A stretch of 64,000 nucleotides of DNA from Glutamicibacter protophormiae. Lineage in GTDB: Bacteria; Actinomycetota; Actinomycetes; Actinomycetales; Micrococcaceae. Shown piece after piece: positions 35,790-44,867 of this stretch. Under the pieces are notes generated by a model. It worked only from the letters and a program-made list of their open reading frames with translations, had not been told where the DNA came from and searched no databases. The stretch spans positions 152,654 to 216,653 of the forward strand of contig NZ_BMPH01000006.1 of the NCBI RefSeq assembly GCF_014647495.1, given 5' to 3'. Numbering within the stretch: position 1 is the first letter of the stretch; each line of letters opens with the position of its first letter. Made by a program: the position numbers and the translations under genes.

Positions 35790-37145
35790 CTAATCCACCG
35801 CGTTGCCCAGCTCATGCAGCGGGGTCTTGAAGGTTTCGCGGGCCCAGATGGCGCCGATGGCCGCCACGATGGAGGACCCTGCAACGATCCAGGCCGCCGG
35901 CCCGTAGTTGGCGGGGGTCCCGCCGACCAGCACGGTGGCGATCATCGGGGTGAACCCGGCGCACAGGATGCCCACCTGCAGGCCGATGGCGACACCCGAG
36001 TAGCGGACCTTGACGTGGAACAGCTCGGAGAACCAAGCCGGATAGATCGCGTTGGACACCGCGTAGCTGCCCGCGGTGATCGCGATGCTCAGCAGGAAGA
36101 CCAGCGCGATGTTGGAGGTGGAGATCGCCCAGAAGTAGACCCAGATCAGCACGCCAGAGGACAGGATGCCGGTGATGAAGATGGTGCGGCGGCCGAAGCG
36201 GTCCGAGAGGTAGGCGCTCAGCGGCTGGGAGAAGATCGCCAGCACGTTGCCAGCGATGCTGACCACCAGCATCGTCGCCGCGGGGATTCCCACGCTGACC
36301 GCGTAGGCCAGGCCGAAGGCCTGCATCAGGGTATTGGTCACGCACTGGAAGGACATCAGCGAGACCTGGAAGAACTGCGCCGGGTGGGTCTTGAGCATCA
36401 GCAGGAACGGCAGCTTCTCCTTCTCGCCGCCGCCTTGGGACTTGACCTCGTCCTCGAAGACTTCGGGCTCCTCGAGCGAACGTCGTACCAGCATCGCCAC
36501 GATCATCACGACCACCGAAAGCAGGAAGGGCACACGCCAGCCCCACGACATCCTGGCGGCCTCGTCCATCGCCGCGACCGGGATGAAGACCAGCGAGGCC
36601 AGCACGATACCCGCCGAGATCCCGCTCATCGCGAAGGAGGGGAAGAACCCGCGCCGGCCCACCGGGGACTCCTCCATGGTCAGCGTCGAGGATCCCGCCG
36701 TCTCGGCGCCGGCGGACAAGCCCTGGACCAGCCGCAGGAACACCAGCAGGGCCGGGGCCAGGTAGCCGGCCTGCGCGAAGTTCGGCAGCAGGCCGATGGC
36801 GAAGGTTGCCCCGCCCATCAGCATCAGGGTCAGCACCAGCGTGTTCTTGCGTCCCAGCCGGTCGCCCAGATGCCCGAAGACGATGGCGCCGAAGGGGCGG
36901 GCCACATAGGCGACGCCGAAGGTGGCGAACGACGCCATGAGGGTGATGGTGGGATCCCCCGCCGGGAAGAAGATGTGCGAGAAGATCAGCGACGCGGCAG
37001 TCGCATAGATGAAGAAGTCATAGTACTCCAGCATGCCGCCGAGGAACGCGGCCAGGGCCGCCTTCTTCGCCCGCTTCACCCGGTAAGACTGCTCGGCGCG
37101 CGAGAGCTCTGTACCGGCCACTGCGCTGCTCTGGCCAATCGCCAT
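35790..37145 (-). CDS. MFS transporter, metabolite:H+ symporter (MHS) type
   Basis: A 451-residue transporter of the ProP/ShiA-like MHS family. After a basic N-terminus, FLGGMLEYYDFFIYATAASL (first membrane helix) has the conserved E-x-x-D charge pair, and the loop 2-3 signature is GHLGDRLGRKNTLVL. Twelve helices are expected. Family substrates are organic acids, betaines and shikimate-like compounds; the specific one is unknown. Start ATG 37145 has TTGGAGG 5 nt upstream; the in-frame TTG at 37157 lies within that site. Confidence 0.9.
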   Translation of the reverse strand: MAIGQSSAVAGTELSRAEQSYRVKRAKKAALAAFLGGMLEYYDFFIYATAASLIFSHIFFPAGDPTITLMASFATFGVAYVARPFGAIVFGHLGDRLGRKNTLVLTLMLMGGATFAIGLLPNFAQAGYLAPALLVFLRLVQGLSAGAETAGSSTLTMEESPVGRRGFFPSFAMSGISAGIVLASLVFIPVAAMDEAARMSWGWRVPFLLSVVVMIVAMLVRRSLEEPEVFEDEVKSQGGGEKEKLPFLLMLKTHPAQFFQVSLMSFQCVTNTLMQAFGLAYAVSVGIPAATMLVVSIAGNVLAIFSQPLSAYLSDRFGRRTIFITGILSSGVLIWVYFWAISTSNIALVFLLSIAITAGSYAVSNAIYPAWFSELFHVKVRYSGVAIGLQVGILCAGFTPMIATVLVGGTPANYGPAAWIVAGSSIVAAIGAIWARETFKTPLHELGNAVD

Positions 37146-37347
37146 GGGAACCTCCAAGTATCAAGAACTGAATTGTACGCTATCCGAACAGCAGTACGTT
37201 TTGCGCACACTTGAGTGTACCCCCGTGTGACCCGCAACACCTAAGGAAATTTTGGGGAAATTCACCGGCCTGGAAGGCATCCCCGGAACGCTCGACAAAC
37301 CACAGGTCAGCAACCATTTACCGGCTTGCGAGCCTCGATTAAAGCCG

Positions 37348-37379
37348 AAAAAGGCCGCCCCGTATTCCGGGGCAGCCTT
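37348..37379 (-). terminator. Terminator of the aldo/keto reductase gene
   Basis: A 12-bp stem with one mismatch (37351-37362 with 37368-37379) followed on the minus strand by a TTTTT run, 15 nt after the reductase stop. Confidence 0.75.
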
Positions 37380-37394
37380 CCATGGTGTTGTGTT

Positions 37395-38222
37395 TTAGTG
37401 GCCGAAGGAATCCGCATCCAGGCGCGGGCCGGCTCCCGTGTCCAGCGCATCGATCGCCGCCAGCTGCTGCCCGGTCAGCGCGAAGTCGAAAACATCCAGG
37501 TTCTCCCGCTGGCGGACGTCGCTGGCGGATTTGGGCACCGCGATGCGCCCCGAATCAAGGTGCCAGCGAAGCACGATCTGGGCCGGGGTCTTTCCGTACT
37601 GCTCCGCCGCCGCGGTAATCGCCGGATGGGACAGGAAATCCCCCGCCCGGCCCAACGGGCTGTAGGCGACCGTGGCCAGCCGGTGCTGGGCATGGAACTC
37701 CAGCTGCTCGCGCTGCAGATGCTCGGGATCGACCTGCACCTGGTTGAGCACGGGGCGCAGCCCCGCGTCGAAGACTGCCTGCAGGTGCGCCGGCTTGAAG
37801 TTGGAGACGCCCCAGGAGCGCAGCTTTCCCGCCTGCACCAGGTCCTCCAGCCCCTGGCAGGCTTCGACAAACGTTCCCTGGTCCGGGTTGGGCCAGTGCA
37901 CCAGATACAAGTCCAGGTAATCCAGCCCCATCAGTTCCAAGGCGCGTTCGTATGCAATTGCCACGCCGTCGCGCGAATGGTCTTCCTTGTTGAACTTGCT
38001 GGTCACCCACAACTGGTCGCGCTGCACCCCGGCCCGCGCGATGCCCGCCCCGACGGCCTGCTCGTTGCCGTAGTTCGCCGCGGTGTCCACATGGCGGTAG
38101 CCGTTGCCCAGCGCCCTGGCCACCGCGTCGGCGGCCTCTTCTCCGGTCAGCGGCCAGGTGCCCAGCCCGATGGCGGGGATCCGAAGCCCCGGGGCCAGTT
38201 CGATCATGTGTTGTTCCTGCAT
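37395..38222 (-). CDS. Aldo/keto reductase, intact copy
   Basis: A 275-residue AKR of the 2,5-diketo-D-gluconate reductase type. The catalytic tetrad is visible as Asp46, Tyr51, Lys76 and His109 (DTAANYGNE, VTSKFNK, YLVHWPNP). NADPH-binding residues fall in VPKSASDVRQREN. It reduces small aldehydes or ketones. The first 80 codons plus 208 nt of upstream DNA are repeated 4,051 bp away as a truncated copy, so this gene marks one border of the inserted helD segment. Confidence 0.94.
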   Translation of the reverse strand: MQEQHMIELAPGLRIPAIGLGTWPLTGEEAADAVARALGNGYRHVDTAANYGNEQAVGAGIARAGVQRDQLWVTSKFNKEDHSRDGVAIAYERALELMGLDYLDLYLVHWPNPDQGTFVEACQGLEDLVQAGKLRSWGVSNFKPAHLQAVFDAGLRPVLNQVQVDPEHLQREQLEFHAQHRLATVAYSPLGRAGDFLSHPAITAAAEQYGKTPAQIVLRWHLDSGRIAVPKSASDVRQRENLDVFDFALTGQQLAAIDALDTGAGPRLDADSFGH

Positions 38223-38430
38223 TACTGCTCCTTCGTCCCTGACTTGTGCTTTTCACCTTGGATAGTCCATTCAAGTATTAAGCGCCCACCGTGTAAAAGT
38301 CCACGATTAAACAGGACAGCAACTATGTAGGAATCCGGGACAATGGGCGGAGCGGGCAAAAAAGGCCGCTGACCCACGCCACACTTGGTCATTCGGCGCG
38401 CGGCTCCTAGCTTCGCGCCTGCCGCACCGA
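37979..38430. repeat. Direct repeat copy A (AKR 5' end and upstream DNA)
   Basis: About 452 bp in common with 42030-42481 at a constant offset of 4,051. It covers codons 1 to about 81 of the reductase and 208 nt upstream. From about 38045 to the right end only two substitutions were found by eye. Homology stops abruptly at 38430, where this copy continues into AAGGGCTCG while the other continues into the mscR promoter. Confidence 0.9.
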
Positions 38431-39369
38431 AGGGCTCGCTCCTGCCCTCTCGGGACGTGGCACCCAAGATAGTAGCTGACCTATGGATCGTTAACCTTCT
38501 CCGTTGATGAATTGGGAAGTGGATTGGCTTAAGCAAAACATGAAGTTTTTGTTTCCCTAGCACGCAGGAAACCTGAACAGTTGCTTCCTGATCGAAGAGC
38601 AACGAGACTCCCTCATCCAGGTCCTTACTCAATCACTGGGAGAGGAATTCTTCCTAGCGCAGCCCTGACTTTCAGGGTTGAGTGAGACCACCGATTCATA
38701 GCAAATAAATCTCCCCTCAGACAGGGCACCACTACAGGCTCACTGTTCGGTGGCGATGAGACTGACTCGCCCATGCCCGGGTTTCACGGCAGAATATGCT
38801 GCCTAGGAACTCGTCGAGCCTGTTTGAACTTCTAGCGGTGCCTCCGGAGCATCGAATTAGGGAAACTGATCGCAAACCGTCACCAAGCGAACCTGGCTTC
38901 GTTTGGCATATTCTCTCGATACTTACACCCGCGCTACCGTTTCGTCACACCGGTTCACCCGTCGTGTGGTTCTAAACTGCCGTGGTTAACACTCGGGACC
39001 CCGCACCGGAGTGTTGGCACGATTTGGCTTTCCTATGAGAATAATGCATCTGATGAGCTACATCGTCTATGGGCGAGTGGAGCCACCGAGCATACAGACG
39101 CCACTGCCAAAGTAATCGTCATTGGGCATTCGGAACCGATAGGAGGCCGGAGAATTTTTCGGTTCACTAAGACCTTGAACCCGCGTTTCCAGATGAGCTT
39201 TTCGAAGCACTTGAAACTCTCACAACTAGACCGAAGCTCCCTTTCCTTCATCATGACTCGCTTCCCGAAATCATTCAAAATCCACTAAAGTGTCGGAGTT
39301 CATTCTTAGGCTGGGTGGGAGCAACTGCATAACTAGGTTTTGGTTACAACAACAAGGGGGAACTTAACG
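38431..39369. other. Gene-free left part of the helD insert
   Basis: Apart from the IS remnant at 38664-38726, I see no convincing gene. A weak 7-bp inverted repeat (AACACTC 38988-38994 with 39009-39015) and AT-richer composition are the only structure. A short minus-strand ORF at 39033-39278 has no recognisable content. The helD promoter must lie toward the right end. Confidence 0.5.
38664..38726. mobile_element. Solo left end of an IS3-type element
   Basis: CAGGGTTGAGTGAGACCACC and the following GATTCATAGCAA match the left end of the IS3-type element at 59573 almost base for base over about 60 nt, from CCTG to CAGACAGGGC. No transposase or right end is nearby, so this is a leftover of a deleted or recombined copy. 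Confidence 0.85.
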
Positions 39370-41784
39370 GTGCAGAATTCGTATGCCGAAGAATTAGTGA
39401 AAGAGCAGGCATATTTCGACGACGCGCGTTTGGTATATGAAAACGCGGTAAGCGAACGCCAGCGACTTCGCAATGTTGCAGGAACCGGCCCCGATCGACG
39501 CGCAATGAAGCGGCATCTAGATTCCGTGGAGAAGCTGTCCGAGAATGACGCAGTTGCTATCGGACGCATGGACCTAGACGATGGCAGCTCAATTTACGTA
39601 GGCAAAGTGTCGATCGCTGCCGAAGATGGAGAGCGCCGTGTTATCAGTTGGAAGGCGCCCCTCGCTAAAAAGTTCTACCAAGCGTCCGCTACCGATGCTA
39701 TGGATCTGACCAGAAAGCGCGTTTTTTCCACCTCGTACAACCACGTTGATGCCTTCGACGACAAACTTTTCGCAGAGATTCGTGAGCGACTTGACGAGCT
39801 AGGGGGCGATTTCCACACCGACGATGCGCTACTGCACGCGCTCCAAGAGGGTCGAACGGGTCAAATGCTGGATATCGTGCGCACAATCCAAGCCTCGCAA
39901 GACAAACTCATGCGCGCTGACATGAATCAACTTCTCGTGATTCAAGGCGGTCCTGGAACCGGCAAAACGGCAGTCGCACTGCACCGAGCGTCTTGGCTTC
40001 TATACCACTACAGGGACAAACTTTCTCCGCGAGACCTTTTAGTTGTAGGACCCAACCCTGCTTTTACCAAGTACATCCAGCACGTACTGCCTTCGCTGGG
40101 CGACCGGGACATAAGGCAAACGTCCATTCAGGAACTCATGGCTGGCAGTCTTCCAGCCCGTGCCGTTGACAACGAAGCGACAGCCCGCATCAAGGGGATG
40201 GCCGAAATGGCAGATGTCATCGCCAATGGCCTCAACGACCGGATCAAGGTACCGTCTTCGGTCCTACGAATCAAACGTCGAAATTCGTCCGTTACTGTCA
40301 ATATCAGTCCTGAGATGATTGCCGACGATGTCAACTCATTGCGTCATCTCCCCTACGGCAAGGGACGTCAAGAACTGCGCGAACGCTTGCTGGAGCGTTG
40401 CCTCGAACAGCTCAATTTTCACGGATCTGTCGATATTAAGGACATCTTGGATCCACCCTCAGTGGATGCCGCGCTGGACCGGATGTGGCCTACGCTAAGT
40501 GGCCCCCAGTTCATTCGAGAGTTGCTTGGCTCCAAGAGTCGCCTAAGAATTGCGACAGCGAACGTACTAGATCCTTCTGCGATCGAGCTACTTTACCGTC
40601 AAGCGGCTGCTCGCATGGATCAGGAACCATGGACCCTTGGAGATCTTGCATTGATCGATGAAGCCAACGAAAGCATGAGCGGAAACGTCGATCTCTATGG
40701 CCACATCATCGTCGACGAGGCACAAGACCTCAGTCCCATGCAGTTGCTCTCACTTCGTCGTCGAACTCGCACCGGTTCAATGACCATCGTCGGCGACGTA
40801 GCCCAATCCACCGGGTCATTCGCACGGGCCGATTGGTCCGAGGTGATCACGGCACTAGGGACATCTCTACCTCACAACTTAGTTTCGCTTGAACACGGCT
40901 ATCGCGTGCCACGGGAGGTATTCGAGGTCGCGGCCAAATTGCTCCCACTTGCTGCACCCGGTTTGAAACCTCCAACGATTGTTCGCAGTGCTAACGCTTT
41001 GCCCGAGCTATTTGACGTGCCCGAGGGCCAACTGGCATCTGAAGTAGCAAAGGTTGCAAGCCACCACAGCGGCAAGGGAAGATTCGTGGGCGTCATCGCC
41101 CCGAAAGAACGCTGGGATGAGATCAAGACGGCCTTCCAACACGAAGAGTTGACCTACAGCGATTCAAGTGACGGTCAGCTTGGCAAATCCATAAATCTGA
41201 TCACACCTAATGACTCCAAAGGACTGGAATTTGATTCGGTCGTTATTGTGGACCCCCAAAGTATCTTGGATGAGGATAACGGTGCGCGGCTCCTTTACAT
41301 TGCTTTGACACGAACCACTCATCGTCTCGATGTCCTATGCACGAGCGGCAATATCCCGGGAATCATTGCCGACGCCTTTGAAAAAATCACGGTCATCGAC
41401 AACCCAGTTGAGAACACTCAGAATACAGACACTGATTCAGTCGATGAGGGAACTAAGGCCAAAGAACCGGTAGACGATGAGCCTTATGGTCGATCCGCGT
41501 CGATGACACCCACGCCGGCTATTCTGGCTGGCAAGAAAACTTCGCCACCCACTTTGTTGCAGTCTGCTTCAGAATCCCATGCTCAAAAAGAATCTCCCCA
41601 GAAAATGTATAAACCTGTTGAGCAGCCAATCAGTTTGTCGCCGATTGAACAGGAACTGGTTCGTCGCAACGCAGAGTTCTTGAATGAAACTGTGTTGAAG
41701 TTCTATGGTTCAAACGTACAGGTAGCCATTCTGCAGGAAGCTTTGAACCTCTGTTCTAAAGTCTCACACATGACTGATTCCTAA
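39370..41784 (+). CDS. HelD/HelR-like RNA-polymerase-associated helicase
   Basis: An 804-residue UvrD/Rep-related protein. An N-terminal helical region (EQAYFDDARLVYENAVSERQ) and an IGRMDLDDGSSIYVGKVSI segment precede the P-loop GGPGTGKT (193-200); Walker B is VDEAQDLSP (about 447). Near the C-terminus are KGLEFDSVVIVDPQ and YIALTRTTHRLDVL. This is the HelD layout: an NTPase that removes stalled RNA polymerase, and in HelR form gives rifamycin tolerance. The last 130 residues are polar and atypical. GTG 39370 has AAGGGGG upstream; TTG 39340 is an alternative. It is more AT-rich than its neighbours and bracketed by direct repeats. Confidence 0.88.
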   Translation: MQNSYAEELVKEQAYFDDARLVYENAVSERQRLRNVAGTGPDRRAMKRHLDSVEKLSENDAVAIGRMDLDDGSSIYVGKVSIAAEDGERRVISWKAPLAKKFYQASATDAMDLTRKRVFSTSYNHVDAFDDKLFAEIRERLDELGGDFHTDDALLHALQEGRTGQMLDIVRTIQASQDKLMRADMNQLLVIQGGPGTGKTAVALHRASWLLYHYRDKLSPRDLLVVGPNPAFTKYIQHVLPSLGDRDIRQTSIQELMAGSLPARAVDNEATARIKGMAEMADVIANGLNDRIKVPSSVLRIKRRNSSVTVNISPEMIADDVNSLRHLPYGKGRQELRERLLERCLEQLNFHGSVDIKDILDPPSVDAALDRMWPTLSGPQFIRELLGSKSRLRIATANVLDPSAIELLYRQAAARMDQEPWTLGDLALIDEANESMSGNVDLYGHIIVDEAQDLSPMQLLSLRRRTRTGSMTIVGDVAQSTGSFARADWSEVITALGTSLPHNLVSLEHGYRVPREVFEVAAKLLPLAAPGLKPPTIVRSANALPELFDVPEGQLASEVAKVASHHSGKGRFVGVIAPKERWDEIKTAFQHEELTYSDSSDGQLGKSINLITPNDSKGLEFDSVVIVDPQSILDEDNGARLLYIALTRTTHRLDVLCTSGNIPGIIADAFEKITVIDNPVENTQNTDTDSVDEGTKAKEPVDDEPYGRSASMTPTPAILAGKKTSPPTLLQSASESHAQKESPQKMYKPVEQPISLSPIEQELVRRNAEFLNETVLKFYGSNVQVAILQEALNLCSKVSHMTDS

Positions 41785-41947
41785 ATCGGCGCAACATTCA
41801 AAGACGCCCTGCCCGACCTGCCGCTATCAATTCGTCTAGGCCACTGCCGAACACCCGCGGTAAAACCTCCCTGCCGGACTATCGGCAGTGTCGTCTAGTT
41901 AAGTGGCCCACCCCCTTGTCAACCCATCCCGACTTCGGGACAAAGCA

Positions 41948-41980
41948 TGCCATCGCTGAACCAACAGTTCACCGATGGCA
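41948..41980. repeat. Inverted repeat near the right end of the insert
   Basis: TGCCATCG-c-TGAAC, a 5-nt loop, then GTTCA-c-CGATGGCA: 14-nt arms with a single mismatch. It lies 160 nt after helD and 50 nt before repeat copy B. A smaller hairpin (CTGCCG/CGGCAG) is at 41871-41888. Neither has a T run. Confidence 0.6.
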
Positions 41981-42029
41981 CGCGATCGCGCTCCTTGTTC
42001 CTTGCCTCGATTAAACCCGGTGCGATTCA

Positions 42030-42273
42030 GGTCCTCGTTGTTGAACTTGCTGGTCACCCACACTGTCTTGCGCTGTACCCCGGTCCGTGCGATGCCCGCC
42101 CCGACGGCCTGCTCGTTGCCGTAGTTCGCCGCGGTGTCCACATGGCGGTAGCCGTTGCCCAGCGCCCTGGCCACCGCGTCGGCGGCCTCTTCTCCGGTCA
42201 GCGGCCAGGTGCCCAGCCCGATGGCGGGGATCCGAAGCCCCGGGGCCAGTTCGATCGTGTGTTGTTCCTGCAT
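42030..42273 (-). pseudogene. Truncated second copy of the aldo/keto reductase 5' end
   Basis: Codons 1 to about 81 of the reductase, including Asp46, Tyr51 and Lys76, then unrelated sequence; His109 and everything after are missing. The frame runs on to 41899 but that part is not AKR-like. The inner 65 nt carries about a dozen substitutions relative to the intact copy, whereas the outer part is nearly identical. It is not expected to be functional, but its promoter region, shared with the real gene, may still fire toward helD. Confidence 0.88.
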
Positions 42274-42481
42274 TACTGCTCCTTCGTCCCTGACTTGTGC
42301 TTTTCACCTTGGATAGTCCATTCAAGTATTAAGCGCCCACCGTGTAAAAGTCCACGATTAAACAGGACAGCAACTATGTAGGAATCCGGGACAATGGGCG
42401 GAGCGGGCAGAAAAGGCCGCTGACCCACGCCACACTTGGTCATTCGGCGCGCGGCTCCTAGCTTCGCGCCTGCCGCACCGA
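42030..42481. repeat. Direct repeat copy B
   Basis: Right-hand partner of 37979-38430. It ends 46 nt before the mscR start. Differences from copy A are concentrated at 42030-42095; beyond that only an A/G change in codon 6 of the reductase and one A/G near 42410 were seen. Confidence 0.9.
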
Positions 42482-42526
42482 TAGCATCGGGTCAGAAGCA
42501 CAATCCACCACAAGGAGCCCACCGAC

Positions 42527-43612
42527 ATGTCCCATAAGGTCAAAGCGGTCATTTCCCGCGCCAAAGACGCCCCGGTCGAGGTTGTCGACATCATCGTTCC
42601 GGATCCCGGGCCGGGAGAGGTCGTGGTCGACGTGCTGACCACCGGCGTCTGCCACACCGACCTGCACTACAAGCTCGGCGGCATCGGCGACGACTACCCC
42701 TACCTGCTGGGCCACGAGTCCACCGCCGTGGTCAGCCAGATCGGCGAGAACGTCACCAACGTCAAGGTCGGCGACCGCGTCATCCTGAACTGGCGCGCGG
42801 TCTGCGGCCAGTGCCGCGCCTGCGCCAAGGGCGAGCCGAAGTACTGCTTCAACACCCACAACGCCACCCAGAAGATGACCCTGGAAGACGGCACCGAGCT
42901 CTCCCCTGCGCTGGGCATCGGGTCCTTCGCCGAGAAGACCCTGGTCCACTCCGGGCAGTGCACCATCGTGGACGAGGACGCCGATCCTGCGGCCGTGGGC
43001 CTGCTGGGCTGCGGCATCATGGCCGGCATCGGCGCGGCCATCAACACCGGCGAGATCAAGCGCGGCGAATCCGTGGCCGTCATCGGCTGCGGCGGCGTGG
43101 GCGCGGCGGCCATCGCCGGCGCGCAGCTGGCCGGCGCCACCACCATCATCGCGGTGGACGTCAACCCGGACAAGCTGGAAACCGCCAAGCGCTTCGGCGC
43201 CACCCACACCGTGGATTCGAGCAAGGTCGACGCCGTCACCGCAATCCAGGACCTCACCGGCGGCTTCGGCGCCGACGTGGTCATCGACGCGGTGGGCCGC
43301 CCGGAAACCTACAAGCAGGCGTTCTACGCCCGCGACCTGGCCGGCCGCGTGGTGCTGGTGGGCGTCCCGACCCCGGAGATGACCCTCGAGCTGCCGCTGC
43401 TGGACGTCTTCGGGCGCGGCGGATCGCTGAAGAGCTCCTGGTACGGCGACTGCCTGCCGAGCCACGACTTCCCGATGCTGGTCGAGCAGTACAAGCTCGG
43501 CCGGCTGGACCTGGATGCCTTCGTCACCGAGCGCATCACCATCGACGAGATCGAATCCGCCTTCGACAAGATGCACGCGGGCACCGTGCTGCGTTCGGTG
43601 GTGGAAATCTAA
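42527..43612 (+). CDS. S-(hydroxymethyl)mycothiol dehydrogenase
   Basis: A 361-residue zinc alcohol dehydrogenase, class III-like (MscR/AdhE2 type). It oxidises the mycothiol adduct of formaldehyde and can reduce S-nitrosomycothiol. Catalytic zinc ligands are in GVCHTD (Cys42) and GHES (His63); structural zinc cysteines are 93, 96, 99 and 107 ([15 protein letters not shown]). The NAD motif is [17 protein letters not shown] lies 10 nt before ATG. The stop overlaps the MBL gene start, and that pairing is the standard mycothiol-dependent formaldehyde detoxification unit. Confidence 0.95.
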   Translation: MSHKVKAVISRAKDAPVEVVDIIVPDPGPGEVVVDVLTTGVCHTDLHYKLGGIGDDYPYLLGHESTAVVSQIGENVTNVKVGDRVILNWRAVCGQCRACAKGEPKYCFNTHNATQKMTLEDGTELSPALGIGSFAEKTLVHSGQCTIVDEDADPAAVGLLGCGIMAGIGAAINTGEIKRGESVAVIGCGGVGAAAIAGAQLAGATTIIAVDVNPDKLETAKRFGATHTVDSSKVDAVTAIQDLTGGFGADVVIDAVGRPETYKQAFYARDLAGRVVLVGVPTPEMTLELPLLDVFGRGGSLKSSWYGDCLPSHDFPMLVEQYKLGRLDLDAFVTERITIDEIESAFDKMHAGTVLRSVVEI

Positions 43613-44241
43613 TGACCGCACGCATCGAGAACATCGTCACCTCCGGCACCTTCAGCCTGGACGGCGGCACCTGGGAAGTGGACAACAACGTCTGGCTCGT
43701 CGGGGACGACGCCGAGGTCATCGTCATCGACCCGGCGCACGACCCGCAGGCCATCCGTCAGGCCATCGGCCAGCGCGAGGTGATGGCGGTGCTGCTCACC
43801 CACGGGCACGACGACCACATCCGCGCCGCCGCGCAGTTCTCCGACGAGGTCGACGCCCCGCTGTTCCTGAACCCCGAAGACCAGATGCTCTGGGACGCGG
43901 TGTACCCGGAACGCGACATCGACGCGGAAATCCACGAAGGCGACAGCTTCACCGTCGCCGGGACCACGCTGACCGCCCTGCACACCCCTGGGCACTCGCC
44001 GGGATCCACCTGCTTCTATTCGGAGGACCTGGGTGTGCTGTTCAGCGGCGACACCCTGTTCAACGGCGGGCCCGGCGCCACCGGCCGCAGCTACTCGAGC
44101 TTCGAGACGATCATCGACTCGATCCGCTCCAAGCTGCTGACCCTGCCGGCGGAAACCGTGGTCAACACCGGCCACGGCGCCGCCACCACCATCGGCGACG
44201 AAGCGCCGAACCTGGATGAGTGGATCGCCCGCGGGCACTAA
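43612..44241 (+). CDS. MBL-fold hydrolase paired with the mycothiol dehydrogenase
   Basis: A 209-residue metallo-beta-lactamase-fold protein with THGHDDH (His64, His66, Asp68, His69), HTPGHSPGSTCF and FSGDTLF, a two-zinc glyoxalase II-like site. It starts inside the stop of the dehydrogenase gene (TAATG). The likely job is hydrolysis of the S-formylmycothiol or acyl-mycothiol ester made by the dehydrogenase. That assignment is by context and family. A clear terminator follows. Confidence 0.92.
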   Translation: MTARIENIVTSGTFSLDGGTWEVDNNVWLVGDDAEVIVIDPAHDPQAIRQAIGQREVMAVLLTHGHDDHIRAAAQFSDEVDAPLFLNPEDQMLWDAVYPERDIDAEIHEGDSFTVAGTTLTALHTPGHSPGSTCFYSEDLGVLFSGDTLFNGGPGATGRSYSSFETIIDSIRSKLLTLPAETVVNTGHGAATTIGDEAPNLDEWIARGH

Positions 44242-44262
44242 CCCCATAGCGGTGCGCAACGC

Positions 44263-44312
44263 AAAGCCCAAGCCGGGATGGAATGAGCAATTCCGTCCCG
44301 GCTTGGGCTTTC
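44263..44312 (+). terminator. Terminator of the mycothiol dehydrogenase-MBL operon
   Basis: A long near-perfect stem (AAAGCCCAAGCCGGGA at 44263-44278 with its complement at 44297-44312, plus inner pairs) around a GAGCA loop, ending in CTTTCG. It starts 21 nt after the MBL stop. Confidence 0.85.
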
Positions 44313-44330
44313 GTGTGGAATGATGATCCC

Positions 44331-44867
44331 ATGCCTGAATCTTCCGCCCGCGTGCGCTCGGCGAAAATCCCCGGCTGGATCGGAACGATGTTCATCCTGG
44401 CCGGCAGCGTGCTGCTCTGGCGCGACAGCCAAGCCGAGTACCTGCTGTATTCCGGTGGCACCGAACCGCAACCGGTCGACACCTTTTCCATCGGCCCCTC
44501 GATGCTGCAGGTCTCCGGCGAGCTGCTGCTGGCCTTGGGTTTCGGGGCGCTGTGCCTGAGCCTGGGACTGATCCTGGGACGGCGCATGCTCAAAAGCAGG
44601 AAGCATGCGCTCACCACACGCATCATCTGGCTCACCGGGCTGCTGGTACTGGCCGGCGGAACCGGCCTGCTGATCTGGGATGCGCTGCAGGTCAAGAGCT
44701 TCGGCTGGTTCGCCTACGCGCCGCTGGACAACAGCACCTTCTCCCCCGCCCCTTCGGTGACCGGGACGCAAATTCTCGGCAAGCTGCTCAGCGCGCTGGG
44801 CCTGGGGGCCATCGGCCTGGGCCTCGGGCTGCATGCGGGAGCGCGCTCCCGGAGCGAGGACTCCTAG
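44331..44867 (+). CDS. Four-helix membrane protein, unknown
   Basis: A 178-residue protein with four hydrophobic segments: WIGTMFILAGSVLLW, LLLALGFGALCLSLGLILG, IIWLTGLLVLAGGTGLLIW and LLSALGLGAIGLGLGLHAG. The loops are short, and the first outside loop contains EYLLYSGGTEPQPVD. No family recognised. The start MPESSARV (44331) was chosen because an upstream in-frame ATG (44283) lies inside the terminator hairpin. Its stop shares CTAG with the convergent SRAP gene. Confidence 0.7.
   Translation: MPESSARVRSAKIPGWIGTMFILAGSVLLWRDSQAEYLLYSGGTEPQPVDTFSIGPSMLQVSGELLLALGFGALCLSLGLILGRRMLKSRKHALTTRIIWLTGLLVLAGGTGLLIWDALQVKSFGWFAYAPLDNSTFSPAPSVTGTQILGKLLSALGLGAIGLGLGLHAGARSRSEDS

Noticed and set aside
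38900..39370. Rifamycin-associated element upstream of helD
   Set aside because: Looked for the GGGGCTTGCG-type palindrome described for HelR/Rph genes; no match here or before the Rph-like gene.
41899..42273. 124-codon aldo/keto reductase gene
   Set aside because: Only the first about 81 codons match; the remainder is unrelated sequence, so it is a truncated duplicate, not a gene.
42811..44241. 476-codon frame read as one protein
   Set aside because: Only the part from 43612 is real (MBL hydrolase); the upstream part is a shadow of the mycothiol dehydrogenase.
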